Source: Sambucus nigra (lineage: Eukaryota > Streptophyta > Magnoliopsida > Dipsacales > Adoxaceae). Taken from it: DNA of 64,000 nucleotides. Shown here piece by piece: positions 25,620-37,453 of this stretch. How positions within the stretch are numbered: position 1 is the stretch's first letter; every line of letters begins with the position of its first letter. The stretch spans positions 201,183,660 to 201,247,659 of the forward strand of contig OX422213.1 of the NCBI GenBank assembly GCA_949130495.1, read 5' to 3'. Below the pieces are notes generated by a model. The model was not told where the DNA came from, made no database searches, and was given only the letters and a program-made list of their open reading frames with translations. A program made the translations under genes and the position numbers.

Positions 25620-26210
25620 TAGGGGTGGGCACGGTCCGGTCCGGTCTGGGTTTTGCTTATTTTTTGGACCGGACCGAATATTCGGTCCTCAATTTTTTTG
25701 GACCGAAACCGGACCGATTAATTCGATTAACATACTAATTCGGTCCAGGCTTTTTTCGGTCCGGTCCGGGGTAAAATTCGGTCCTGACCCTATTTTATAT
25801 ATATGTGCATTTTATGAATTTTTTTATCTATTTTTTACACAAATATATATACAAAAAAATAATACTCGAAACTCCAAGTGATATTTACATGGGTTTTTTT
25901 AACCCAAATAGAACAATGTCTATACATATATAAAATGTTCCAAATTAGATTCATAAGTTATATACATTAATTCAAAAACTATACGTAAGAAACACAATAA
26001 CATTATTTTTATTATATATATATATATTGGAATCGGTCCGGTCCGGTCCAAATCGGTCTTTTATTATAGTGGACCGCGGACCGGACCGGTTTAATCGGTT
26101 TTTAGGTTTTGCGAACCGATTTTTTGACTGATTTCAAAATAGCCTTAATTTTCGGTTCGGTTCGGTCCAATCGGTCCATTCGGGTCGTTCTTTTTTTTTG
26201 TCCACCCCTA
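25620..26210. mobile_element. Non-autonomous hAT element inserted in the Tat-type pol
   Basis: Ends are TAGGGGTGGGC and, inverted, TAGGGGTGGAC, flanked by the 8-bp repeat ATTCAAGG (25612-25619 and 26211-26218). The interior has many GGTCCGGTCCGG words near both ends and a TATA-rich middle. It splits the integrase C-terminus between GPFKV and IRDSLQGAYHLE. Removing it and one duplication rejoins the host reading frame, so it came after the Tat-type insertion. No transposase is present. Confidence 0.92.
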
Positions 26211-26323
26211 ATTCAAGGTGATAAGGGACAGCCTGCAAGGAGCCTATCACTTAGAAACACTAGAGGGCAGGGAGATACCTCGAGCTTCGAATGCAACCAA
26301 TTTAAATAAATTCCACTTCTAGT
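26211..26323 (+). pseudogene. C-terminal end of the Tat-type pol after the hAT insertion
   Basis: This continues the pol frame (VIRDSLQGAYHLETLEGRE ... NLNKFHF) to a TAG stop near 26321. No chromodomain follows, which separates this element from the chromovirus copies in the window. Confidence 0.8.
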
Positions 26324-26937
26324 TTTCTGTGTTGATCTTTTATTATAATGTTGAAATTTTCAATCCAATTCTGATTAATAAAAGATTGTTTGGCAGTGGC
26401 ATTATACAAAGTGTTGATTTTTTCTCAAATACTTTATGATCTATGCACCTTTTCTAAGTTACAGGCTCTCCCCTTAGCATATTAAAGCAGGGTATTACCC
26501 TCCTCAGGTTTTCATCAACAAACATGAACAACCTCATAGCATTGTCCCTGGAAATATATGAAGCCCTACAGGGGACCCTTAGGCAGCTCGGCCAACTCAG
26601 ATTGGTAACCAAACTATGTTTGGCTCAAAAAACTTGCTCGAGTAGAACATCCAACACCAGGTGTGTCCTCGCCAATGCCACACTTAGGCCTAAGGGAGTG
26701 TGACGACATAACCTAAAAAGTAAAGTGAGGCAGAATGGTATCTTATAAGCATACTGGACGGGGGGATACTCACTCAATATAATAACTCTGCCTATATCAA
26801 ATCTAGTCAGCTAAGAAAAGCCCAAGATAGTCGAACAAGAAATCAATGAAGTAGAAAATACACATGTTTAGTCGGCGAATCGCCCAAGACATAATTATTT
26901 TATTACATCATTACATATACAAGGAGTTACACGTGCT
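26324..26937. other. Spacer between pol and the antisense module
   Basis: No open frame with recognisable motifs. It contains AATAAAAGATTG near 26376 shortly after the pol stop. Confidence 0.4.
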
Positions 26938-27809
26938 TAATAAAATAAATCATAATGAGGATTAGGTCTCCGAGCAAGATAGTCAGCTACCTGTGCTCTT
27001 CGACCATCATTTGGGCGATGAGCTAATTCCTCCTCGACTTCATTTTAATCTAGTTCCAACAGCTGCCTGGGGATAGCATATATGGGGAACCACTGATCAT
27101 CCCTCCTAAATGGTTTAGGCATCAAAGTTGAGGGGGAGATCTCATGACGATACCAGAGGACAGAGTTCCCAGGGACCTGCAACTCCCTAAGAGCACTCAA
27201 CCATCCCCTAATAAAGGATAACTCTTCAACTTCCGCCAACCTTGTCGGAGCATCAGTCCAACACTAATCGTAACCATCAGCCCACACTCGTCGAGGACCT
27301 TTCTTGAACAGAGGCCTCAGCAAGGTAACATCCCTTTGAAGACTGACAACTATCACGTACGCCCGATGAACATCGCCTCGGAGCTCGATAATATCCCTAG
27401 CTGAACCTCTGTCATCAGTACCAGCTCGTGGTCCAACCGATGAAGAGGAACCACATAAAACTCGAGGAGCAATGCTAAGCGCATTCTCCCTGAGTCATGA
27501 GACTTCTCTCCTCAGAGCTTCGTTCTCTTACTAAAGTACATCTCCAACCTGATTAACCTCTGAGGCATCCAGGAGCTTAGCCTTCAGAGCATCCACCTCT
27601 TCTTGAACAGAAGCACCGATTTCCTCCATCTTTCGGAGCATGTCCTTCAGCTTGGCAACGAGCTCTGACTGGTCCTTATACTCCCTATTCCTTGACCGAA
27701 GAGACTTACAGATCCATACGAAGGCTCTGCGAAATTGATTGCTCACATCAGGTCCAAGAATCTTTTCTAACTGAGAGGTGGCAGGAATATAATCCTCAAT
27801 ATCGATGAG
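26938..27809 (-). pseudogene. Second antisense reading frame in the Tat-type element, coiled-coil, decayed
   Basis: A minus-strand frame starts after an acceptor-like TTTGTAG at 27810-27816. It encodes a charged, probably coiled-coil protein (EYKDQSELVAKLKDMLRKME) and continues to a TAA at 26938-26940 (NPHYDLFY end). Stops occur inside, including adjacent TAG TAA near 27533-27538, a TGA near 27500, a TAG near 27265 and a TAA near 27043. The stretches between stay in one frame, and the TAG/TAA/TGA contexts allow Gln or Arg originally. It may be a further exon of the antisense gene at 28035-30141 or a separate gene. I do not recognise the protein. Confidence 0.55.
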
Positions 27810-28034
27810 CTACAAACCATATAAGCATTAGCAGTAAAAAATCAAGTAAATCAATACACGGAAGGAAACTGAATTTCATTTCATTTAAAGAAGGTTCAGA
27901 GTACATCAGCTAATAGAAAGGGTGATTGAAATACAAAAAAAAAATACAAATATCTCCCTAAAAAAGATTAGCAGGCAACTTCAATCTGCTCTGAGGTCGC
28001 TGGTTACTTCCCCTTATCTACAGCAGCAGCAGCT

Positions 28035-30141
28035 CTAGGCACACCTCCCTTCAGACGGAGTAGTCGCTATCCCCTGGTCATGGGGAGCATCAGTAGCGGT
28101 GGTCAGAACAGCAGGGGTACCTTCGTTGGCAGTAGGGAGAGGCACCTCATCCACGACAGGCTTGGGACCAGGGTCGTGCTCGTCAAAGAGGGTGGAGTCA
28201 ATATCCACCTCGACAGCGAGTAAGGCCTTATCCCAACCCTTCTTAAAGTTGAGACGACCTATATAACCAATATATGCCTCAGCATCCTCGTACGCTGCGA
28301 CCCATCCAGCATTGTACGGGCTCTCTTTAAGGGTGGTTGCCTCAGATTCCACCTTCTTCACCTTCTCAGTAAGCACCTTGTTCTCCTCTGTCACGGCTAG
28401 CTTGCTCGTGCAGACCAAGTCATAGGACTGTCTCATCTCTTCAAGCTCCTTCTTCACCGCCTCCTTCGCTTTGTTGGCTTGGGCCAAGACGAGGTCATAA
28501 GACTTTTGAGCAGAACTGGCAATCTTTAAGCTGGCTTCCAGCTCAGTATTTTTCCTTTTCAGCTTAGCGCTCCTCCTCGCCAGCTCTTCGCGACTGCGGT
28601 AGAGGACAGTGAAATCTGACACAAACTACAGAGAAAAGGAAAACATCAGCAGAGAAAGTATTGAAAGAAGCATTGCAAGAGAAAAAAAGTGAAAGCAGGC
28701 TTACCAAAGCTAGCCCCTGACTCGCCTCCATGGCTAACTGGTCGGTCCCTATGTTTGTCGACCTCTGGCAATTAGCTGGCAGCACTGCCCTCTCAAGCAC
28801 TGTCGGAGCCAACTGAGGGGTTAGAGCAACAGAAGCCCCCTCAGCCAGAGCAGACACGGGCACCGGAGATTGACCCGCCTTTGTCCGCACCTCTTCTCTC
28901 CTCTTGTCTTTTTCCCTCTCTTTTTTCTCCCTCTTCATCATTTTTCTCTCTTCCACCTTCTTCTCCTCCTCTTCCTTCTTTCTCTCCCTCTCTCTCACGA
29001 GCTCCTCCTCTTTCTTCTTCCTCTCCTGATCGTAAGTAACAGTCTGGGAGCCAGTGGTGGCATCCCCGCTCCCAGATTTCTTCTTCTTCAACCGGCAAAA
29101 AAGAAGCATGTTGTCTTCATCATCATCTCGAATCAAATTCTTCCTAGGAGGAGCCATATCTTCCTCGCTGGAGCTACTTGATTCACCCGAAGACTCCTGA
29201 TCCTCTGAACCCTCCTCCGAGCTAGAGGACTCTTCGCTACTTGATCTCTCCTCACTGTAATCACCTTCAGCACCGCCCCTGTTGGCCCCCTCGCTCTCCT
29301 CACCAGAACTACTTTCCTTCTCGTCCAATTGGATTGGGTCGATAGCAACCTCTTCTGTGATGTCTAGCTGAGGAATGCTATCCACAGGCCGTGCGATGAA
29401 TCTGGACCCAATGTTTTTGTATTCCAGAAGAAATGAAGCTGATCGAGGAAGCTCACCGTCATCTAAGAGTTCCCTAATGTTCCAAGCCTTAACCAGCTCA
29501 GCTGCTCAAATCTCATTGAGAGAGGGTTCTGAGTTCTTTGACTTAGCTGAAAAAACAAAGAGAGAAAGATATGAGAAAGACCATACACTAACAGAGGATC
29601 AATGAGCAGAATAAGAGCTATGACTACCTATATATTCCTCCCCATAAAAGAGAATCACGTATCTCCCAAACCTCGACCCTTCAGTATAGGGAGGGAACTG
29701 CTAACTTCTGGCAATAAACCCCTCATGGCAGTAGTCCTTGTGGGAATCAGGTAGATTTACTACCAATACCCTATCAGGACTCCTAGCTTTGAGGTAAAGA
29801 AGACCAGAGCTTGTTCGAGAAAAAGAATAGCAATAGCAGATTTCAGCAAGCCCTAGATTGGTGCCATAGAGCTGATTAATTCTATGCACACCATTGACAA
29901 TCTTCCAAACATTTGGTGAGCACTGTGCAGGAACTATATCGAAGTAACTAAAAAAGTGCAAAAACAAGCGATTTGGGAGAAAAGTAAGACCCCCCTAGGA
30001 TAACAAAAGAACATGTATCCAGTGATCGTCCTCAATATCTATAACATTACGAGGAACAGGGGCATATTCGATGTCTACCCAGTTTGGAATATTGTAAAAT
30101 TTTCTAAAATCAGTTATCGACCTATTGCCTATTTTCGTCAT
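28035..30141 (-). pseudogene. Spliced antisense gene in the Tat-type element (gypsy-associated 'Transposase_28'-like protein)
   Basis: Three exons can be read on the minus strand. Exon 1 is 30141-29628, with its N-terminal part resembling the plant gypsy-associated family annotated as PF04195 (FDIVPAQCSPNVWKIVNG ... EICYCYSF ... RVLVVNLPDSHKDY). Exon 2 is 29546-28705 (LVKAWNIRELLDDGELPRSA, a Ser/Glu-rich acidic tract, then a Lys/Glu-rich charged helix). Exon 3 is 28625-28035 (coiled coil, ENKVLTEKVKKVESEATTL). Intron 1 is 81 bp with GT...TTTTTTCAG, phase 1. Intron 2 is 79 bp with GTAAGC...CTCTGTAG, phase 0. Both join frames exactly. In-frame stops at 29995-29997 and 29701-29703 (TAG) and 29505-29507 (TGA, expected Arg) show decay. 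Antisense extra genes between pol and the 3' LTR are known from Tat-group elements; the function is unknown. The family match is from memory and tentative. Confidence 0.7.
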
Positions 30142-30570
30142 CAGAAAAGAGAAACCCTAGTATTGAATATGGAGAAATTCCAGGAGAAAAAGAAAAAAGA
30201 AGGAGTGAGAAGAACTTAAGAAGTAAAAGTCAGCTTGAGATAAAGCAAAGTCGCAAGCAGGGAAGATGAGAAGATAAGGAAGAAGCTTGAAGATGGAAGA
30301 CGAGACCTGGAAATGAGAAAGAAACAGTGAGAGCTTGGAGAAATATAGAGAATGCAGAGAAAATTTGAAGCGACGCTAGAAGAATGACCTCTCTAAGATA
30401 TTTTAAACCTTTTTAATCATCACGAATAGGGAACGAAGCAGTCTGCCGCCTAAATCGATTCGCGAAAGACACTTCAATACCAAGGTGTCATGAGATTCAC
30501 AAAAATACCACTAAGGCTTTTATTTAAAATTATTGAGCCCAAATTGTGACCCAAAATTTTTATGGGCAAT

Positions 30571-30988
30571 TGTGGGTACCTCGATTAAGCATTCCGGCCC
30601 AGATAAGTAGCTTGCTTCAGCCCGACCCAAAGTCTGTAGGCCACGTGTGTAACTAACTTAGTTATGACCCATTCAACCCCTAAAATCTCTCACGAGATAT
30701 TCTAGGGAGTTATGGGCTAACGTGGAGGAGTCCAATACCCCCACTCTCCGAGAAACAACATGTATATATCAAACCCTCAGCTCGGGGCAAAGGGCATGTA
30801 TTCTTTTCTGTAAACACTCCCCCGGAGTAAAGAGAAATAAAATATCGAGAGCACCACCGTGAACGTAGGCCTTCTTGTCGATCCACGTATGTCTTGTGTT
30901 GCGTGTGATTGTGATTCTTTCAAGTTCTTTATTTATTCTGGTGATTGCCTTTGCTTGTTACTTTGTGTTGAGTTTAAATATCACCACA
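30571..30988 (+). repeat. 3' LTR of the Tat-type element
   Basis: It begins TGTGGGTACCTCGATT and ends ATATCACCACA (418 bp). It matches the 5' LTR with scattered differences and carries about 17 bp that the 5' LTR lacks. No convincing polypurine tract is visible just before it. Confidence 0.88.
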
Positions 30989-31064
30989 GTAAGTATTATA
31001 TAAAATTATAATATAATACTTTTATAATTTTATATAATACGTATTTTATATATAAATATAAAAT

Positions 31065-31109
<45 letters not shown>

Positions 31110-31348
31110 AATATATATACATGTGAGTATTAAGTACTTATATAATACTTAATACTTACATGTATATATAAGTATTATATAAGTATTTTTTATAATTTTA
31201 TATAATACGTACATGTAAGTATTATATATAAAAATATACACTATAAATATAACATGTAAGTATTATAACATAAAAATATACACTATAAATATAACACCTA
31301 AGTATTATATATAAAAATATACACTATAAATTTGTATATATATATATG

Positions 31349-31398
<50 letters not shown>

Positions 31399-31410
31399 TA
31401 TTTAAAAAAT
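30989..31410. repeat. AT minisatellite, right part
   Basis: Units of GTAAGTATTATATA continue from the other side of the Tat-type element and end in (TA)n and TATATGTATATATA runs. Confidence 0.85.
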
Positions 31411-33874
31411 AATAATTTATAATTCGGGTCGGGTCTTCGGGTTCGGGTCTTGTATAAGATTCAGACCCTACTCGTTTAATAAACGGGTCTTCGGGTCTCG
31501 GGTCAAAAAAAATATGCTCAGACCCTATTATACGGATCGAGTCTAGGTCCAGACCAACCATTGACATTCCTACCCGTTGACCCGCGACCAAATATCCACA
31601 ACCCGGAAACCCCAGCTCCCATCAACCCGGTTTAACCCTTACCAAAGCTCGTTTTTATTCTTCAAATCATCTCTCTCTAAACCCATATTTGTTAAACCCC
31701 ACTAAACCCATATTTGTTAAACCCCACTAAACCCAAAAGGTCACGGGTGTTAAATGTCCTCTAAAATACCCTCTCCTCACATCCGACATGCACATTTCTG
31801 CAATTTTCAAATTACTATTAAATCTTAAACTCATAATTTTGGCCCTACCTCCATTGTGCCACTTATGAAAGTAAATTGAAGAAGAAAACTTAGAGACCTT
31901 AGAGAGAGTGTAATTTTTTTAGTAGCATAGTTCAAAAATAAAATGTGTAAATACATATAGTTATTTTTAGTTTTTGTTATAGTTGAGTGATTGTAATTAA
32001 ATTGGGAAAATTGTTGACGTAATGTTATGTTTGATTGACATGAAATTTTTTTCCATAGAAAATAGTTGTTTTGATTCATATTATTTCGCCTTTGTATTAT
32101 CTTGATTGCGAATACTTTATTTAAGAAAAACACTCATTCACATAACAAGTGTTTCATTTCAAACCTTATTTTTAGTGAAAAATATTTTTTATCTATCCAT
32201 CAAATAATTGGTTTCCATGAAAAATAGAATAAGTAGGACCAAACACTCATATTTTTCACACATTTTTCATGTTTGCAATCAAACACATCCTAATTCAAGA
32301 AGTTTGATTTCAATTCAATGAAAATTTTGGTTTGATTACTTATTGTTTATTCCTTACTTGCTTTTAATTGTTTATTTTATATTTTACAATCCCATTATGG
32401 AGGGTTAATCTTCCATTCAAGGGATGAAATGAATCCCTCGTAGATCCTATTTATCTAGTTTCCTAATTTTATTTTTGTTTGATTTCCTTTGATTGGTAAC
32501 TTTAATTCTTACACTAGTTTTTGAATTGGGAAATGGGAAACCATCCTTAAGAAAGGATTGAAAGTGAAAGGATTGAAGGCTTGTGTTATAATTTTATGAT
32601 TTTGATTCAAACTATAGAGAGGCTTATCAAAATGATCAAAATTATAGCATAATTTTTCTACTCATGTTTTATTTTGTTTAATTAAAATTAGTTGGGTAAA
32701 TTTTCCATATCGGTGATTCATTTTATTATTTTTAATTCATTTGGAGTAGAGTTGTAGGAATTGAATATTGACTTAATTCATTAGTATAATGAGAATTAAC
32801 ATTGAATTAGATGAATATTTTGAAAATCAATCAAATTAAAATAGTTCAAACTAGATTGAATTGTACGTATGGGGGTGGATTTACATCTCTTGATCTTTCT
32901 TACTAGTATCTCTCATTTAGGTACTTTCACTCATTTTCATCACACACTTTTTCGTTACTTCTTTAGATTTTTCTTCTAATTTAATTAATATCTTTCATTT
33001 AATTTAGTTATTTCACCATCACATCAAATTGTTTTAATATAAAAAAGCATAAATAAAAAAAAAGAAAAAACAAAAAAAATAGCTAGAGAATTGGATTACA
33101 TCACTTTTTATGTGTTTCACTCAACATAGTTGAATTGATATCCTTACCTACCTTTATATTAATTATTGTGATATTTTTATATGTAATTGAAGGAAATTAT
33201 TGATTAGTAGACATATTCTACAACGACACACAAAACAAACTTTTTATCAAGCATTCAATCCCGCCCGATGCACCGGCGGGTATAAGCAAACTAAAATATC
33301 TTCCCTCACTTCCATGCATGTGATAGGTTCTCCCAACCAAAAGTAATATTTATTAAAATAACCAAACTCTCACCACCAATAAATCCAAATCTAACGCAGC
33401 CCTACGTTAAAAGGTTGCTCTTAAAATGCGTTTCACACCACACTTTTGACCATGAAAAATATGTAGAGCTGAAACTTCATGATGTCGGCATCCAACCAAA
33501 ACAACTTCATATTTTATTTTTTGGGTGATAATCCAAAGTCACCTTCATTTACAAATGAATATGAGCATGATGATGCATAATTCACAATTGTAGCAAATCA
33601 TGATTCAAGCGATAACTCAATGAAGTTTGATGATTCTACTTTTTCCATTTATATCAAAGCCGTTGATTATATGGATCTTAAGAACTTATGGATATCATGT
33701 TCAGAGAACATGTTAATGTAGTGAACATATTTTTATAATTCTTTCAAAGTTTATTTATATCAAGAGTTCACGATATCCATGAGGTGCTGTACAATGCATT
33801 TGAGCGTATTTACACCATTATGGTGTCGTATATGCATATTTGTAACTATAGTACATATATATTATAATTACTTG

Positions 33875-33910
<36 letters not shown>
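31411..33910. other. Intergenic region without recognised genes
   Basis: 31420-31580 is rich in CGGGTC words and ends near CATTGACATTCCTA, which resembles an hAT-type terminus, but I could not pair it with a left end. AAACCCATATTTGTTAAACC is part of a 25-bp unit repeated twice near 31679-31730. From 31800 on the sequence is AT-rich with no coding signal. Confidence 0.35.
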
Positions 33911-34091
33911 ATGCTCCAGTACGGACTAGTCCGCATTTTAAGAATGCGGACCGGACATGTGTCACTTAACGGTGTCCCTAGAAATTATCGCCTAAATTGT
34001 AGGCACACTCTCTCTCTTTTCTGGGCGCACCGCCAGGTGACACATGTCCGATCCGCATTCTTAAAATGCGGACTAGTCCGCACAAGAGCAT
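33911..34091. mobile_element. Foldback MITE (181 bp)
   Basis: The arms are inverted repeats of about 50 bp. The left arm reads GCATTTTAAGAATGCGGACC then GGACATGTGTCA. The right arm is its complement with few changes and includes the palindromic GCGGACTAGTCCGC. The element sits in a TA-rich tract, so no duplication can be defined. Confidence 0.75.
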
Positions 34092-35060
34092 GACTGTATA
34101 TATATATATATATATATAAGAAATAAGTCAGTGGTTTTGTTTGCGGCATGATTTAGTGATCAAATTAATATTGTTTATCCGCCAGTTCATGTTGCTCCCA
34201 ATAAATAAAACTGTAAATATCTATTAAGGTCATGGGTAAAGATTAAGAGAAATACCAGATGATTATATGAATACCATAATTTGTACAATAAGCATTGAAG
34301 AAAGGGGAAGGAGGGAGAGAGAGGTGTTCACATTTATGGTTTTGATGTTTTGATAGTTTAGCTTGTTCTCTTCATTCCTGGAGTGTATTATGATACAGGA
34401 TGATATCTTGTTCTCTTATATTTGTTATACCTATGTTCCTCCTTTATAGTACTCACTATAATTTTATTTTTGAAAAAAAAGAGAGGAATGTTGTCTTGCT
34501 GAAAATATGGAAAGTTTATTTTCACATTTAAAATTACTTGAAGGAGAGAGAAAGGGATTGAGTAGACAATACTTTTTTAGCTTTCTTTAGCTCTAATTTT
34601 GTCATAAAACCTACATATCTTTATTTATAATTTGTTATAATTAAAGCTTTATGGAGAACCTCGTATTTTTTTTTTAGATAAACATATGGAGAACCTCGTA
34701 TTAAGTCAGTCAATCTCGCAAACCATGAAGCACAGGTGCGCTGGGCCTTGGTTCTGAGTGAGGAGGACCACTGCAACAATTTGGAAAATTAAGGCATGAG
34801 TGCAAGTATCCGATGAGGAGGGTGTGGGTGCGGTTGCAGTGTTTTTTTTTTTTGCAAAGAAATCATGCTTTATAGATCGCTAAACATTCATTTTGAGTTA
34901 TAATTTGCTATAATCTACTACTATCATTCTTTTCATTCAGAAATTTATCGATTACGCATTTAATCTATCTAATATCATAATTTCTATTATGATATGTGTC
35001 ATATATTGTTTGTTGGTTCATTATGTAATATTTTATTAGACAACGTATGTTAGGTGGTAG
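34092..35060. other. Intergenic region with a minimal retro-insertion scar
   Basis: No gene is visible. At 34651-34701 the 17-bp word ATGGAGAACCTCGTATT occurs twice as a direct repeat around 17 bases that begin with a T run. See the findings. Confidence 0.4.
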
Positions 35061-35664
35061 CAGTGGCGGAGCCACTTTGCAGTTGACCTGGATACAGGCC
35101 CAAGCCAGCTTTGGTAAAACCCTTTATTTATTTATTTATTTTAAATATATACGCATATTTGAGTTAAATTTTCACATTAAATAGATGTTTGTTCTTTAAC
35201 CTCTCTCCATTTTATCTAAGTTTATTATATCTTTGTTCTTACTCTTACTTTTTCTCCTTTTTTTTTAGCAAATATCTATTGTTAGGGTTTGTTAAAATTT
35301 TGTCTAGAAGATATTTATTATTAGGGTTTGTTGAAATTCTGAACATATGCTTATTTTTCGCTTTACCCCTTTTAATATTATTATAAATGTTGTTGTTATT
35401 GATTTGTAGTAATTAATTTTTGGGCATGGAATTGTTGAAATTAATGACAACTATCTATTTTTGTATGAACTTATATTACACTCGTTTTGTAATGATGTTT
35501 AATTTTTGAAATAATTGTAATTCTTTTATTAATATGTAATTTTTTATGCATTCAAAAGATTATTATAAGTAGTCCTAAAAAAAATATTCGGGGGCTCCCG
35601 CCCCTAAACCCCCGCAAAATTCCTTTCCTACCTAGGCCATCTCTAATTCCTGGCTCCACCACTG
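35061..35664. mobile_element. Non-autonomous hAT element (CAGTGGCGGAGCCA ends)
   Basis: Ends are CAGTGGCGGAGCCA and, inverted, CAGTGGTGGAGCCA. The flanks match in 7 of 8 bases (GGTGGTAG at 35053-35060, GGGGGTAG at 35665-35672). The interior is AT-rich with a GGGGGCTCCCGCCCCTAAACC block near the right end, typical of this widespread plant family. Confidence 0.85.
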
Positions 35665-37421
35665 GGGGGTAGTACTATCACCGAGGCAATGTTATGTGCA
35701 CTAAATGGCAGTTTTGTGTTTATTATTCTTCTTGCATTTTTTTTTCCTCCTATTATCTTTTTATTGTCATATCCTACTTATTCATTTATATATAAAAATG
35801 ATCCTACTTATTAGGGATATACTATCTTGGCATTGTTGTCGTGTCGTGTCGTGTTGTGGTATTTTTGTCCACAAGGCATAGGTGATCTTGTATAAGGGTT
35901 GAATAACACCTCTAAAAATTGAGTACAATTAGGGACAATTACATTTGAGGAACCTGTGTTTGGGCTTATCATAAATCATGATTTATTTTAGACCACATAG
36001 ACATCAAACAATGGAATTTTTTTTGACACCTCATAAATGAACAATCGAAATAGCAAAATCAACTAAAAATTGATATAAATAATATACGTAATAGTGTTAA
36101 AACCAACAAAAAGAAAAGAAAAGAAACCAAACTCAATACCAACAATTTTGGATGGTTCGTGGCTAACATTAAAAAATATTTAATGGCATCCAAGGACAAA
36201 TGCAACAGAAAAAATGTAAATAATTTTTTTACAATTTAGTCTAATACAACAAATGAAACATGTGATTAGATTTAGTCACATATAACTGTTACAGAAAGCT
36301 GAATATCTTTTATGACTTGTGCTCTCTTTAGATATGCAAATGAATATATTATTTTCTTAGTAGTCAATGTTTTTCCTGTATTTGAATGGAGATGAAAAAG
36401 AATACGAAAAGCTTAATTTGTTTACGTCATGCCTTTGTGAATTGGATACTTCTAGCATCGATGCTTTTAAGTTGAGACCTAACCATTTGTCCAAAAACTA
36501 CAGTTAAGTCAGAAATAATATCAATGCAATGCATGGGGATCCAAAGGCCCAAGGTTTGATCGCTCTTCTAATGATTAGAACTCACACTACGGCGAACAAG
36601 TTAGTGCTATAATTATTGAAAACATGGCATAGCCTTTAGATTTCTATGCAATTCTTGTAGAAAATATTGAATTGAGACATTTAGCGACATTCTAGTAGAC
36701 GATGAGGTAATATGTAGTGATATAGGGGTGAATGGATGTGAAGGGGGACAATCAGGAGCCATCCTTCCCTGCCCAGGACCGCGAAACCCACCCACAGAGG
36801 GAGACCCCCATCAGCACCCATGATGAACAATAATGCTCACTTATCAAGGGACCAAGCAAAACACGTCTCACTTTTTCGTTGTATCATCCAATGAGAAAAT
36901 TCTCCAGAACTGCTTCTCCTTGTAAGAATGAAATAATAGATCCTTTGCATTGAAAGCATGATATGTGGCAAAACATGAAGGATCCAAACATTTCTCCAAA
37001 TTGCAGTTACTTTTGAGGATATACTTCGCCAAATCAATTCAATATGGGTTTAATTCATGATTATATTAGAAATTTTTGCGATTAATTTGGACTCACAAAC
37101 TATTCCTATTTTGATTGAAAATGACAAGTAAACACCTTTAAATAATTTTTAAAATAAGTTTTTATTCAAAAAAAATGTTTTCTAAACATGAAAAATAAAA
37201 GTGATATCCAAGAAAGTTTACTGTTTTTTTTCCAGAAAGAAAAAGAAATGAGTTTCAAAGCGCAAGCCGAAGGGTTAAAAGTGAAAGTTAACATCGAAAC
37301 AGATGAAGTTCAAAGATCAGGGGACCAAAATATGAATAAAAGGATTTTAATGGTTGTGATGTAGAGCATGACTTACCCCTTTGGGTGTGTGTATGTGGTG
37401 GGTTTGGGGTGTTTTCTTTCT

Positions 37422-37453
<32 letters not shown>

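Larger units (their letters stand above)
20826..30988 (+). mobile_element. Tat/Ogre-type Ty3/Gypsy retrotransposon, decayed, with antisense genes
   Basis: A 10.2-kb element has short LTRs (20826-21226 and 30571-30988), a TGGCGCCGTTTGTGGG primer-binding site, a plus-strand gag-pol region without chromodomain, and about 3.3 kb between pol and the 3' LTR that carries minus-strand genes. The flanking repeat is GTAAG (20821-20825 and 30989-30993), but GTAAG is also part of the minisatellite unit, so this is weaker than usual. The pol C-terminus (NWEGPFKV, then GAYHLETLEGREIPRASNA) and the antisense module fit the Tat/Ogre group. The element contains a hAT insertion at 25620-26210 and lacks most of RNase H. 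Confidence 0.9.

Noticed and set aside
32021..32290. Possible MITE with TTATGTTTGATTG-like arms
   Set aside because: Arms match only over a short AT-rich stretch and no flanking duplication was found.
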